This document shows, in pieces, positions 43,579 to 52,833 of a stretch of DNA of 64,000 nt (positions are counted from its first letter, which is position 1; every line of letters begins with the position of its first letter). Under the pieces are notes generated by a model. That model was not told where the DNA came from and made no database searches. It saw only the letters and a program-made list of their open reading frames with translations. Source of the DNA: Rivularia sp. T60_A2020_040 (GTDB taxonomy: Bacteria > Cyanobacteriota > Cyanobacteriia > Cyanobacteriales > Nostocaceae); contig JACYMD010000101.1 in assembly GCA_015272215.1 (NCBI GenBank), forward strand, positions 32,090 through 96,089, written 5' to 3'. Both the position numbers and the translations under genes were made by a program.

Positions 43579-44157
43579 CTAATCTTGTTCTGGAAAAACC
43601 ACACCTTCATATATTAATGCGATCGCCATCTCAAATTCGATGCTGGATAAGGTAATTACATCTCCTTCAGTATAGGGATAATAAAGCCACATTCTGCCTT
43701 CTCCCCGACAGTAACGTTCAACGGAAATTTTTTCGGAATCTATTAATAAATATTCTTGTAAAGAAGACATTTTCAGATAATTGGTAAATTTTTCCCCCCT
43801 ATCTCTGCTAGCTGTACTAGGAGAAAGAACTTCGACAATTATTTTGGGATTTTGAATAAATTTGCGAGCATTTTGGTCTTGCGGGTCGCAACTGACGATA
43901 ACATCAGGGTAATAATAAGGGCTTTTAGGAGTAACTTGCACCTTCACATCCGACACATTCACCCGACAACCCCTAGCACGTAAATGTGGACGTAAGGCTG
44001 TGTAAAAATTCAAGGCAATATCATTGTGGGGAATTGTACCACCAGTCATGGCAAAGACTTCGCCGTTGTCGTATTCGTAACGAAGTTCTTGCAGGGGTTC
44101 CCATGCGAGATATTCCTCGATGGTCATTTTTTGTGGTTCTTGGGAGATGGCTACCAT
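43579..44157 (-). CDS. Uma2 family PD-(D/E)XK protein
   Basis: Uma2 (DUF820) proteins are abundant in cyanobacteria and have a restriction-endonuclease-like fold. The 192-residue protein shows MTIEEYLAWE at the start, YYYPDVIVSCDP (Asp), and NPKIIVEVLSPSTASRDRGEKFTNYLKMSSLQEYLLID with Glu and the SPST..RD...K motif. The true role is unknown; a transposon-linked or house-keeping nuclease role has been proposed for the family. It stands alone. Confidence 0.92.
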   Translation of the reverse strand: MVAISQEPQKMTIEEYLAWEPLQELRYEYDNGEVFAMTGGTIPHNDIALNFYTALRPHLRARGCRVNVSDVKVQVTPKSPYYYPDVIVSCDPQDQNARKFIQNPKIIVEVLSPSTASRDRGEKFTNYLKMSSLQEYLLIDSEKISVERYCRGEGRMWLYYPYTEGDVITLSSIEFEMAIALIYEGVVFPEQD

Positions 44158-44644
44158 AGCAAAAATTTTCCAGTTTGTTTTGATTGTAGCGAATCTGCCA
44201 CCATAGAAACGTGCGATTGATTAGACATCTGGTGAAAATTAATTATGCGTTGTCCAGAACCTTTGTAGAGACGGGGCGTATTGCTACGTCTCTACATCTT
44301 TTTCGGAGATGTCTATTAGGCTACCTCATTCTTATTATTCGATTTCTTGGTGAGTTATAGCGATGACATCTCGCTTCAGGAAACGGCTGGAAGTGTATAC
44401 CGTACTGGGGCTATAGCGGTTTTCACTTGGGTGCAATACAAATTTTACCTCACCCCGCCCTCCGGGCACCCCTCTCCTTAAAAAGGAGAGGGGAAGGGGG
44501 TGAGGTTTTATTGTGTTGGACTCAACTGAAATTTGCTATAGTGGGCTAGTGAGCTATTACAACGAACCTGGTTATTCGCAAGCTCCCCATTCAGCCGAAG
44601 GCAACGGGGAGAAGCTGACAATTGATTATTTATCCTTATAATCA
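44158..44644. other. 487-bp intergenic region with palindrome and MITE-like element
   Basis: No gene is visible. It holds a GTAGAGACGGGGCG palindrome (44264-44295), the second copy of the MITE-like element (44412-44540), and a short AAGCTCCCC...CAACGGGGAGAAGC hairpin near 44580-44613. The two flanking genes are on the minus strand. Confidence 0.65.
44412..44540. repeat. 129-bp MITE-like palindromic element, copy 2
   Basis: It is colinear with 484-613 and differs at a few positions, mainly in the loop (TTAAAAA versus TAATATAC) and near the right end (TTGTGTTGGACT versus AGTGTATTGAACT). Ends are TATAGC and GCTATA in both. The bases outside the ends differ between the copies, which defines the boundaries well. 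Confidence 0.82.
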
Positions 44645-45715
44645 TTAATCGTAATTCATGGCTCTAGCATAGTCGCCCATCGCATAGCAAGCAGTTTTAA
44701 GACTAGCACGAGCCTGGTCTTGGCTGCGACGATCTTTAATTGCTTTAGCGATTCGCAAACGTTCTTCATAATAAGAGATTGCTCGTTCATAATCACCTAA
44801 AGCTTCACAAGCAACTCCCAAGCTACCTAAAGATTGTTCTTGTGTACGGCTATCTTGAATATCTTTTGCTAATTGTAAACGTTCTTCATAGCAGATAATC
44901 ACCTTTTTATATTCACCCAAAGCATAATAAGCATTCCCAAGACTTTTTAAGACTTGGATACTACTACGATTGTTTTTAAGTAACCGAGATATAATAATAC
45001 AATCTTCGTAATACTTGGTAGCTGTTGAATAATTTGTTAAAGCATACCAGGCATTACCCAAATTTTTTAATATTTGTTCTTCTCCCCAACTATCTTGTAT
45101 TTCCCGTACTAATTTTAAACTTTTTTCTTGATATTCTATTGCTTTGGAAAGATTATTTAAAGCTTTAAAAACTAATCCTAAATTATTAAGTGCTGCTATT
45201 TCACAGCGGGTATCTTGTAATTGCTGAGCTATTTTTAGACATTCTTGTAAATGCTCAACAGCTTCAGAATACTGTTTTAAATGACGATAAGCGTTTCCTA
45301 AATGGGAAAGTGCTTGTATCTGCAAACGCTCCTCTTGAGTATCTTTAGCTAAAGACAAGCATTGCTGAGCGTAAGATATAACGCTTTTATAGTCACCAGA
45401 ACAATAAGCTACTAAAGCTAAACAAGAAAGAGCTTTAGCCTGTTTTTGAGTATTTCCATAAGCTTGAAATAGCGCTAATGAATGCTGTAAAGATTTGATT
45501 GCAGCATTAAAGTTGCCAGCTTGTTGCTGTTGAATTCCTTGCTCTAATAAATCGGATGCTTCAAATGACTCTTCATCTCCAGATGATTCCTGAGTTTGTG
45601 AATTTTCATCACTTTCTTGATTATTGTCATCTTCTAAAGCAGTGTTAATAAATTCCGTTGGAATATGTAAAGGAAGTGTGTTTTTTAGGTTAGAATTCCA
45701 TTTAGTTTTTTCCAT
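44645..45715 (-). CDS. Tetratricopeptide repeat protein
   Basis: The 356-residue protein has an acidic, unstructured N-terminus (residues 1-55, rich in Gln/Glu/Ser) and then about seven TPR units of 40 residues, of the longer Kinesin-light-chain/LGN-like type. Typical units read ALSHLGNAYRHLKQYSEAVEHLQECLKIAQ. No effector or enzymatic domain is attached. It should act as a protein-binding scaffold; the partner is unknown. The pentapeptide and ccmP genes lie upstream on the same strand after a 159-base gap with an inverted repeat. Confidence 0.85.
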   Translation of the reverse strand: MEKTKWNSNLKNTLPLHIPTEFINTALEDDNNQESDENSQTQESSGDEESFEASDLLEQGIQQQQAGNFNAAIKSLQHSLALFQAYGNTQKQAKALSCLALVAYCSGDYKSVISYAQQCLSLAKDTQEERLQIQALSHLGNAYRHLKQYSEAVEHLQECLKIAQQLQDTRCEIAALNNLGLVFKALNNLSKAIEYQEKSLKLVREIQDSWGEEQILKNLGNAWYALTNYSTATKYYEDCIIISRLLKNNRSSIQVLKSLGNAYYALGEYKKVIICYEERLQLAKDIQDSRTQEQSLGSLGVACEALGDYERAISYYEERLRIAKAIKDRRSQDQARASLKTACYAMGDYARAMNYD

Positions 45716-45827
45716 CGACCGCTAGCTCCCTGTTAATCATTATTATTAAGATTATTATTCCCAAAACTTTGAGGTGAATTTGGTTTCTAGAAAGAAAATT
45801 TACCTCACAAACCGAAAAACTAGGGAG

Positions 45828-45891
45828 AGAAGTCGAGGTTTGACGATGATTGTCTTATTTGACAGATATTTAAGCTAAAAACCCGACTTCT
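45828..45891. repeat. AAGTCGGGTTTTT inverted repeat overlapping the pentapeptide gene end
   Basis: The left arm GAGAAGTCGAGGTTT and right arm AAAAACCCGACTTCT form an imperfect stem. The right arm lies inside the 3' end of the pentapeptide gene: on the minus strand CAGAAGTCGGGTTTTTAG gives residues QKSGF and the stop. The host gene's terminus thus comes from the repeat. Confidence 0.8.
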
Positions 45892-46666
45892 GATTGTTTA
45901 CTATGGCTTGATCAAAATTAGCCCCGAATAACTTCGCACCTTGAAGTTTTGCACCCGTAAGATTTGCACCTGCAAAATTTGCAGCTTTCAAATTTGCCCA
46001 TCTCAAATCGGCACCTGTCAAATCGGAAAAACTCATATCAGCTTGTAATAAATATGCACCGCTAAGGTGAGCTTTAGTTAAATTAGAATAGCTTAAATTC
46101 GCTTTATAAAAATAAGCACCCATTGCTTCGACTTCGTACAAATTAGCATTTCTTAATTCAGCTTCATTAAAATTAGCATCATGTAACTTTGCTTTCCAAA
46201 GATTAGCGCGATTTAATTTTGCTCCTCCTAAATCTGCACCTTTAATATTTGTGTCTTTTAGATTAGTTCCAATTAAATTTGCATTTAGCATCAAAGCATC
46301 TTGCAAATTAGAATAGCTTAAATCAACTCCAATCAAATTAGCAAAACTTAAATTAGCCTTTCTCAGATTAGCACCACTAAGTTTAGCTAGACTAAAATTA
46401 GAATAGCTTAAATTAGCTTCCTGAAAATTGGCATGATTAAGATTTGCACTATTAAAGTCAGCATTAGTTAAATTTGCTTGCACTAATAAAGCATTTTCTA
46501 AAATTACATGGCTTAAATTTACTCCTTGGAGGTTTGCACCAGTAAGATTATATCCGTACAAATTCGCCGAACTCAAATCTAATTCAACTTGAGGATTTTT
46601 CTTCCTCCATTCATCCCATGTAAGAGTATTAGTTTTGAGTAAAGTCAGATGTTCTAAATTTGCCAT
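45875..46666 (-). CDS. Pentapeptide repeat protein
   Basis: The 263-residue protein is almost entirely A(N/D)LXX repeats from about residue 30 (for example GANLQGVNLSHVILENALLV), predicted to form a right-handed quadrilateral beta helix. A short N-terminal segment (NTLTWDEWRKKNPQVELDLS) precedes them. It starts ten bases after the ccmP stop, so the two are very likely co-transcribed. Function is unknown; some relatives mimic DNA and bind gyrase, others lie at membranes. The last residues and stop codon are supplied by a dispersed repeat. Confidence 0.9.
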   Translation of the reverse strand: MANLEHLTLLKTNTLTWDEWRKKNPQVELDLSSANLYGYNLTGANLQGVNLSHVILENALLVQANLTNADFNSANLNHANFQEANLSYSNFSLAKLSGANLRKANLSFANLIGVDLSYSNLQDALMLNANLIGTNLKDTNIKGADLGGAKLNRANLWKAKLHDANFNEAELRNANLYEVEAMGAYFYKANLSYSNLTKAHLSGAYLLQADMSFSDLTGADLRWANLKAANFAGANLTGAKLQGAKLFGANFDQAIVNNQKSGF

Positions 46667-46676
46667 GATTTCACCT

Positions 46677-47318
46677 TTACTCTTGACGCTTACCGGGAGA
46701 ATTTACCCTACCAGCAACATTTTTAATCGCTGCTAAGGCTCCATCTGCACCTGCAAGTATATCCTGTTCTTGTCCCCCTAAATAAAGCCTGCCAAAACTA
46801 CCTACAGCATTAACAGCAAGGATATTTATTGCAGCAGCTTTCTCAGCTTCATTTGCAGCTAAAGCGGCATAAGCTGCCGGTTCAACTTCTAATACATACA
46901 AAGTTTGTCCTGCTAATAGTAACTGCCCCCGTCGAGTACGATTAATCAGTTGAGTTTGATGAGCGTCAACATTACGGATAATTTGACTTGAAATTACACG
47001 GGGTTTAAGACATTCATCTTTTGTAACTCCTAAAGCTGCTAAAATAGCCTCTCCCGCAGAACGAGTTTCCCCCTGAGAGCTAGAATGGACTTCTAGTAAG
47101 CCATACAGCCTTTCTACCATCTGCACCCCCGGACGTACCGAGGCAGATTTTAACGCCACATCAGTAATTCGATTAATTTCTATTCCAGGAGAAATTTCTA
47201 CCCACAAAGAAGTATCTCCTGGTAGTGGTAAAAAACCTTGGGCTACTGTTCCCATATATGCTGCGTGTTGAGGTTGTAAATTATCCAAATATACAAAACT
47301 GCGTAGTTCTACACCCAA
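46677..47318 (-). CDS. ccmP: Carboxysome shell protein CcmP (tandem BMC domains)
   Basis: CcmP is a beta-carboxysome shell protein in which two BMC domains in one chain make a pseudohexamer with a large gated pore. The 213-residue length equals known CcmP. The sequence has the recognisable start [20 protein letters not shown], then [22 protein letters not shown] and [15 protein letters not shown] in domain 1, and [21 protein letters not shown] and [13 protein letters not shown] in domain 2. It is encoded away from any ccmKLMN cluster in this window. A pentapeptide gene follows ten bases after. Confidence 0.93.
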   Translation of the reverse strand: MGVELRSFVYLDNLQPQHAAYMGTVAQGFLPLPGDTSLWVEISPGIEINRITDVALKSASVRPGVQMVERLYGLLEVHSSSQGETRSAGEAILAALGVTKDECLKPRVISSQIIRNVDAHQTQLINRTRRGQLLLAGQTLYVLEVEPAAYAALAANEAEKAAAINILAVNAVGSFGRLYLGGQEQDILAGADGALAAIKNVAGRVNSPGKRQE

Positions 47319-47975
47319 AATTCGACTCCAGCCATAAGATTAAGAAATATTTATTATACGAATTTAAACTTAACTTACCATAAGGCGGGTCAATAGTTGG
47401 GAGTTGGGAGTTAGGAGTTAGGAATTAGCAGTTAGGAGTTAGGAGTTAGGAGTTGACAGTTGACTTGTAACCTCTAACCTTTTGCCTTTTGCCTTTTGCC
47501 TTTAACCTTTAACCTTATCAATTACTGTTTCACCTTGAATGGGCTGGGTAATTTTGACGTTTGGTGAATTTTTGATATTGTCGGCTACAGCAGTTGAGAT
47601 AGCGAAAAATATATCAAAAGTGAAGAAGATAGCTAGTACAACAATAAAAAAAGTTCTTCTCATTAATTTAACCTCAAGTTACAGCAGACACAATTAATAA
47701 AACACTAGTTGCAATAGTCAAAATTGCTTTGGAATAAACCATTGCAAATTTTTTAACCAACAATTCTATTATTCACAGGAAAGCTGCTGTGGCAAATACT
47801 TGTTTGTAGAACTTACATACTCGTAACAAAAAGTGACACAAACCGTTAATTTTTGAAAACTATCAGTTTTTATATCTTACAATTACCCCCCAGAATTGGA
47901 TTTAACAAAATTCAGTAGAGTTCCTCTTCCCTCTTCCCTCTTCCCTCTTCCCTCTTCCCTAACCAACTACTCTCA
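47319..47975. other. 657-bp region with STRR arrays and one small gene
   Basis: It holds an AGTTAGG heptamer array (about 47399-47460), a TTTTGCC/TTTAACC array (about 47478-47516), a small secreted-peptide gene (47502-47663) and a TTCCCTC array (about 47928-47960) ending just before the efflux pump stop. The promoter of ccmP is not on this side only; the gene reads away, so upstream signals should lie near 47319-47400, but no box can be assigned. Confidence 0.6.
47502..47663 (-). CDS. Small putative secreted peptide, 53 residues
   Basis: The frame begins MRRTFFIVVLAIFFTFDIFF and continues through AISTAVADNIKNSPNVKI to a short polar tail, ending at TAA 47502-47504. The N-terminus looks like a signal peptide with possible cleavage after AVA. 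TGAGGTT precedes the ATG by seven bases as a ribosome site. The last five codons come from the GGTTAAA repeat array. No homologue is recalled, so it is only a candidate. Confidence 0.5.
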   Translation of the reverse strand: MRRTFFIVVLAIFFTFDIFFAISTAVADNIKNSPNVKITQPIQGETVIDKVKG

Positions 47976-50900
47976 TTAATGATTTGCAGTAACTTTACCA
48001 TTTTCTTCTGCCGATGTGACCTTTTCCTGCTCTCTTTGAGAAGGCATTAATTGCTCTCTTAAAGACACAATGACAATATACAAAATTGGTACTACAAATA
48101 AACTTAAAAATGTGGCAATAAACATTCCTCCAAATACAGCAGTACCCAAAGATTGACGACTACCAGCCCCTGCACCAGTCGCAATTAATAAGGGGAAAAT
48201 TCCTAATAAAGTTGATAAAGCAGTCATCAAAATTGGTCGTAAACGTTCTTCTGCTGCTCTCAATGCTGCTTTAGTAATTGAAAGTCCTTCCTCTCTTAAT
48301 TGATTGGCAAATTCTACAATCAATATGGCATTTTTAGAAGCCAAACCAATTAACATTACCAAACCAACTTGACAGAAAATATCATTTTCTAAACCCCGCA
48401 AATATTGCGCTGCTAACGCTCCTAAAATCGCTAAAGGAACTGAAAGCATAATAATTAAAGGGTCAATATAGTTCTCATATTGCGCTGCTAATACTAAGAA
48501 TACAAAAACAACTCCTAAACCAAAAATTAACGGTGCTTGCCCTCCGGATTCCTTCTCTTCTGCGGAAATTCCAGCCCATTCATAACCAAAAGTTCTCGGT
48601 AAAACTTGATTTGCAACTTCTTCCATTGCATTTAAAGCTTGTCCAGAACTATAACCTGGTGCTGCTTCACCGTTGATTTCAATGGAACGATACAGGTTAT
48701 AATGATTAATCGTTTGCGCTCCGGTGGTGGGAGTTACTGTTACCAAGTTACTCATGGGAATCATTTGATTATTTTGGGAACGAACATACAATTTACCGAT
48801 ATCTTCGGGGTTGGAACGATATTGAGCGTCTGCTTGCACATAAACTCGATAAGTCCGCTGTTCTAAATTAAAATCACTTACATACCGTGAACCAAGATAA
48901 GTTTGTAAAGTACTAAAAACATCGTCAATATCAATTTGTAATGCTTTGGCTCGACTGCGATTCACTTCAATCAATAATTGCGGCATATTCGCCGAAAATG
49001 TACTAAAAGCAGCCTGAATCTCTTCTCTTTGATTGGCTACTCCTAATAATTTTCCCATTTCTTGCAGCATTACTGCTAAAGTACTGTTTCCTCTTCTATC
49101 TTGTAATTGAAATTGAAAACCGCTAAAACTACCCAATCCTTGAATTGATGGAGGATTTAATGGTAAAACTCTTGCATCGGTAATCGTAAAAAATTGCTGT
49201 CTCAATCGATCAATAATTTCTAAAGAGGATTGTCCTTTTTCTGTCCTTTCTCCCCAAGGTTTTAAAGTCGTAAAAATTACGCCGTTATTGGCAGTACTAC
49301 CACTGAATCCAAAACCACCAATGGCAAAGGTACCCACTACTTCCGGTAAATCGAGGATTTTTTGCTCAACCTGTGCCATCACCTGACTGGTATAGTTAAG
49401 GGAAACTCCTTCGGGTCCTTGAATAATCGTAATAAAGTAACCTTGGTCTTCTTCTGGTAAAAATGCTTGAGGAACTATATTGTAAAGCCAACCAGTGGTT
49501 ACTAATAATGCAGCAAATACTATTAAAACTATAAATTTCAGATGTATTAAGCGCTGCAAACACCATTCGTAGCCATCTTTTACCGCATCTAAAAACCAAT
49601 TAATAACATCAAAAATTTTCTGGAGAAAACCACTATTTTCAGTTCTTCTTCTAAATAATAATCCCGACAAAGCAGGAGTTAAAGTCAATGCTAAAAAAGT
49701 AGAAATTGCGATAGCAAAAGCAATTGTCAGCGCAAATTGACGGTAAATATTACCAGTAGAACCAGGGAAAAATGCTACCGGAATAAATACAGCCATTAAT
49801 ACTAAAGAAGTTGCAATTACCGCTCCTGTAAGTTCGCCCATCGCAGCAGAAGCGGCTTGTTTGGGTGACATTCCCTTTTCATTAATCAAGCGAGAAATAT
49901 CTTCAACTACTACAATCGCATCATCAACTACCATCCCCGTTGCTAAAGTTAACCCGAATAAAGTTAAAGTATTAATTGAAAATCCAAAAATTTTAATAAA
50001 GCCAAATGTACCGATTAATGCCAAAGGAATTGTAATCACCGGCACTATTGTTGTTCGCCAATCTTGTAAGAAAATAAAGATTACCAGAACAACCAACCCA
50101 ATAGATAATAAAAGCGTTTTTATCACTTCCGAAAGCGATTCTTCCACAAAAGCAGTCGTATCAAAGGCAACTTGATATTGCATTCCTGGTGGAAAATCCT
50201 TAGCCAATTCTGCCATTTCCGCTTTCACCGCAGCAGCAACTTCTAAAGCATTACTTCCCGGAGTCGGAAATATCCCAATACCAACACCTTCATTGCCTCT
50301 AAATCTTAAAAACGAGTTATAATTTTCCGCTCCTAACTCTGCTCTGCCGATATCTTTCAATTTAACTAAAACGCCATTATCCCCGCCTTTGACAACAATA
50401 TCCTCAAACTCGGAAACATTTTCTAGTCTACCTATAGCGCGTAAATCAATTTGATACATTTGGTCTGGTGGTGTCGGTTGCTGCCCGATTTGTCCCGCAC
50501 CCACCTGGACGTTTTGTTCGTTGAGAGCATTTATAACATCCTGTGCCGTAAGACTACGACTTGCTAAACGATTGGGATCGAGCCATAAACGCATTGCATA
50601 ACGGCGTTCACCAAAAATTTGCGCTCGACTCACACCGTTAATTTTCTGTAAATTATCTCTGACATAAAGGTCAGTATAATTACTGAGGAAGACGTTATCA
50701 AACTCTTGATTATTGCTATACAGCCCCATAGCCAAGAGAATATTACTTGACTCTTTACTAACAACAACTCCAGTTCTTTGTACGGCTTCTGGTAACTGCG
50801 GCTCTGCTAAAGAAACCCGATTTTGTACGTCAACGGCTGCAATATCTTTATTGCGAGATGCATCAAATGTAACTGTAATTTGACTCGTCCCACTGTTACT

Positions 50901-51149
50901 ACTGCTCGAAGACATATACTCTATGCCTTCCACACCATTTAACTGCTGTTCTAAAACCGTTGTCACAGTTTTCTCAACAACTTCCGCATTAGCACCGACA
51001 TAGTTCGCAGTCACGCTAATTTGAGTCGGACTAATCTCCGGATATCTCGCTGTCGGTAGTGTCGGAATACTAATTGCTCCCACCAACAGAATAATAATCG
51101 CACAGACACTGGTAAAAACTGGTCGTTTAATAAAAAAGTCAGCAAACAT
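47976..51149 (-). CDS. RND (HAE1/AcrB family) multidrug efflux transporter
   Basis: The 1057-residue inner-membrane proton antiporter has the RND twofold repeat with 12 membrane helices and two large periplasmic loops. The N-terminal motif MFADFFIKRPVFTSVCAII, the proton-relay Asp-Asp in LATGMVVDDAIVVVEDIS and the lysine in LIGLASKNAILIVEFANQ are intact. This fits pumping of hydrophobic or amphiphilic compounds through a tripartite complex. Its adaptor gene lies upstream on the same strand, but 358 bases of repeat DNA separate them. No outer-membrane TolC gene is in the window. Confidence 0.95.
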   Translation of the reverse strand: MFADFFIKRPVFTSVCAIIILLVGAISIPTLPTARYPEISPTQISVTANYVGANAEVVEKTVTTVLEQQLNGVEGIEYMSSSSSNSGTSQITVTFDASRNKDIAAVDVQNRVSLAEPQLPEAVQRTGVVVSKESSNILLAMGLYSNNQEFDNVFLSNYTDLYVRDNLQKINGVSRAQIFGERRYAMRLWLDPNRLASRSLTAQDVINALNEQNVQVGAGQIGQQPTPPDQMYQIDLRAIGRLENVSEFEDIVVKGGDNGVLVKLKDIGRAELGAENYNSFLRFRGNEGVGIGIFPTPGSNALEVAAAVKAEMAELAKDFPPGMQYQVAFDTTAFVEESLSEVIKTLLLSIGLVVLVIFIFLQDWRTTIVPVITIPLALIGTFGFIKIFGFSINTLTLFGLTLATGMVVDDAIVVVEDISRLINEKGMSPKQAASAAMGELTGAVIATSLVLMAVFIPVAFFPGSTGNIYRQFALTIAFAIAISTFLALTLTPALSGLLFRRRTENSGFLQKIFDVINWFLDAVKDGYEWCLQRLIHLKFIVLIVFAALLVTTGWLYNIVPQAFLPEEDQGYFITIIQGPEGVSLNYTSQVMAQVEQKILDLPEVVGTFAIGGFGFSGSTANNGVIFTTLKPWGERTEKGQSSLEIIDRLRQQFFTITDARVLPLNPPSIQGLGSFSGFQFQLQDRRGNSTLAVMLQEMGKLLGVANQREEIQAAFSTFSANMPQLLIEVNRSRAKALQIDIDDVFSTLQTYLGSRYVSDFNLEQRTYRVYVQADAQYRSNPEDIGKLYVRSQNNQMIPMSNLVTVTPTTGAQTINHYNLYRSIEINGEAAPGYSSGQALNAMEEVANQVLPRTFGYEWAGISAEEKESGGQAPLIFGLGVVFVFLVLAAQYENYIDPLIIMLSVPLAILGALAAQYLRGLENDIFCQVGLVMLIGLASKNAILIVEFANQLREEGLSITKAALRAAEERLRPILMTALSTLLGIFPLLIATGAGAGSRQSLGTAVFGGMFIATFLSLFVVPILYIVIVSLREQLMPSQREQEKVTSAEENGKVTANH

Positions 51150-51507
51150 AAAAAAAATTAGGAGTTAGGAGTTAGGAGTTATGAGTTAAGGGTTAGGGGT
51201 TGTAGAGACGTAGCATTGCTACGTCTGTACCGGAGTTAGGGATGAGAAGTTAATAATTAGGTATTAAGTTAATACGCAGCGTTCATTGTATAAGATAAAA
51301 ATATAAAAAAATATTTGTAGTGCGGGCATCCTGCCCGCTTTGTATATACAATTTAGACACTTAATAGCTTAGAAGTTAGCAGCAACAACTAAAATCAAAG
51401 CTTCGTATTGTTAGAAGTAAATAGTTATAAAAAATAAATTAATCACTCCTAACTCCGGTACAGACGTAGCAATGCTACGTCTCTACAACCCCTAACTCCT
51501 AACTTTT
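51150..51507. other. 358-bp repeat-filled gap inside the efflux operon
   Basis: It carries a GTTAGGA STRR array (about 51162-51200) and a 49-bp perfect inverted repeat at 51192-51240 and 51448-51496. Between the arms a GTGCGGGCATCCTGCCCGC palindrome lies at 51316-51340. No gene is visible. It may separate transcription of the two efflux genes. Confidence 0.75.
51192..51496. repeat. 49-bp perfect inverted repeat flanking about 207 bp, MITE-like
   Basis: The left arm 51192-51240 begins GTTAGGGGTTGTAGAGACGT and ends CCGGAGTTAGG. The right arm 51448-51496 is its exact reverse complement. Each arm contains one GTAGAGACG palindrome flanked by STRR units. The segment between lacks an open frame. 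Confidence 0.85.
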
Positions 51508-52833
51508 TCATTTAGAATCTGGCATTATCGGCGCTCCATCTGTTAAATTAAGTATCCCGGAAATAATAATTCTTTCTCCTGCTCTTAATCCCTCTAAAAC
51601 TTGATAATTATTGCCGCGAATATCGCCTAATTTAATCCGCTTTTGTTTAGCGATATATTCTGGTTTATCTTGAGAATCTGAAGGTTTTTTGGCAACATAT
51701 ACAAAAGTTTCCCCGGCTAAACGAACTACTGAGGTTGCTGGAATTAATACTCCCGGATTACGCTGCCAAATGACTCTAGCATTAACATATTCTGACGCTC
51801 TTAGTTGATTATTAGAGTTATCAAAAGTTGCTTTAACCAGTATTGATTGAGTATTTTGATTAACGTTAGGAGAGATAAAAAATATTTGACTCCTGCCTAA
51901 TATTTTACCTTGATTATTAACTAGCTCTACAGGCATTCCTTTACGTAATTCTGCTGCACGCTCTTGAGGTATGGAAATCTCAATTTGTAAGGGATTATTT
52001 TGGGTAATACTAGTTAGTTGGGTGGTTGTATTTACAACATCACCTTCTTTAACTATTAAATCGCCAACTTGACCTGCAATCGGAGCGGAAACTGTATAGT
52101 ATTGCAACTGAACTTGTTGTTGTTTCGTATTTGCCCTCTGTTGTTGTAATGCTTTTTCCGCTTGATTTACTGAAGCTTCTTGAGCTTTAATTTGAGCCTC
52201 AATTGCATTCAGTCTCGCTTTTGCTGTCGCAAGTCTATTTTGATATTGCTGTCTAATTTGTTGCGATACTGCTCCTTGTGCTGCCAAACTAGAATATCTT
52301 TCGTATTCCTGCTGATTCAAATTTACATCGGCAACATTTGATAATCTTTCTGCTTGTAAAGATTTCAGAGTTGCGATCGCGTTTTCTAATTGAGAACGAG
52401 CCGCTTGTGCTGCTGCATCAACACTGTTAACTGCTGCTTGTTGTTCTCTGGAATCTATCTGCATTAACGCATTACCTTGTTGTACATTATCTCCGGAATT
52501 AACGAAAATTTTCGTAATTCTTCCTTGTACTTGAGGTTGAAGATTTACCGAATTTCGCGATTCTAATCTAGCAACATATTCGTCTCTATCTTCAATTATT
52601 CCAGATTGTACTGTGGCTAATTGAACTGGTAATTTTGGAGGTTGAGCATTTTGTCCGGCAGGTTTTTGCTCTTCTCCAACCATCATTCGCCAAACAAAAA
52701 CACCACCGCCCAATAGTATTACAGAAAGTAATAACCAAAGCCACCATCTTTTTTTTCGAGGTGGTTCGGGAGATTTTTCTGGTTCGTTATTATCGTTATC
52801 TACAATTATAATTTCTGGTGGTAGAGAGGTCAT
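51508..52833 (-). CDS. RND efflux periplasmic adaptor (AcrA/MFP family)
   Basis: The 441-residue membrane-fusion protein has a cytoplasmic Pro/Glu/Lys-rich start, a membrane helix (about 28-49, RWWLWLLLSVILLGGGVFVWRM), and the biotinyl-lipoyl half-motifs (VNLQPQVQGRITKIFVNSGDNVQQG and YTVSAPIAGQVGDLIVKEGDVV). A long alpha-helical hairpin (about 130-235, Gln/Ala-rich) lies between these halves, and the beta-barrel and membrane-proximal domains follow (GERIIISGILNLTDGAPI). It is anchored by a helix rather than by lipid. It should link the RND pump with an outer-membrane channel. Confidence 0.94.
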   Translation of the reverse strand: MTSLPPEIIIVDNDNNEPEKSPEPPRKKRWWLWLLLSVILLGGGVFVWRMMVGEEQKPAGQNAQPPKLPVQLATVQSGIIEDRDEYVARLESRNSVNLQPQVQGRITKIFVNSGDNVQQGNALMQIDSREQQAAVNSVDAAAQAARSQLENAIATLKSLQAERLSNVADVNLNQQEYERYSSLAAQGAVSQQIRQQYQNRLATAKARLNAIEAQIKAQEASVNQAEKALQQQRANTKQQQVQLQYYTVSAPIAGQVGDLIVKEGDVVNTTTQLTSITQNNPLQIEISIPQERAAELRKGMPVELVNNQGKILGRSQIFFISPNVNQNTQSILVKATFDNSNNQLRASEYVNARVIWQRNPGVLIPATSVVRLAGETFVYVAKKPSDSQDKPEYIAKQKRIKLGDIRGNNYQVLEGLRAGERIIISGILNLTDGAPIMPDSK

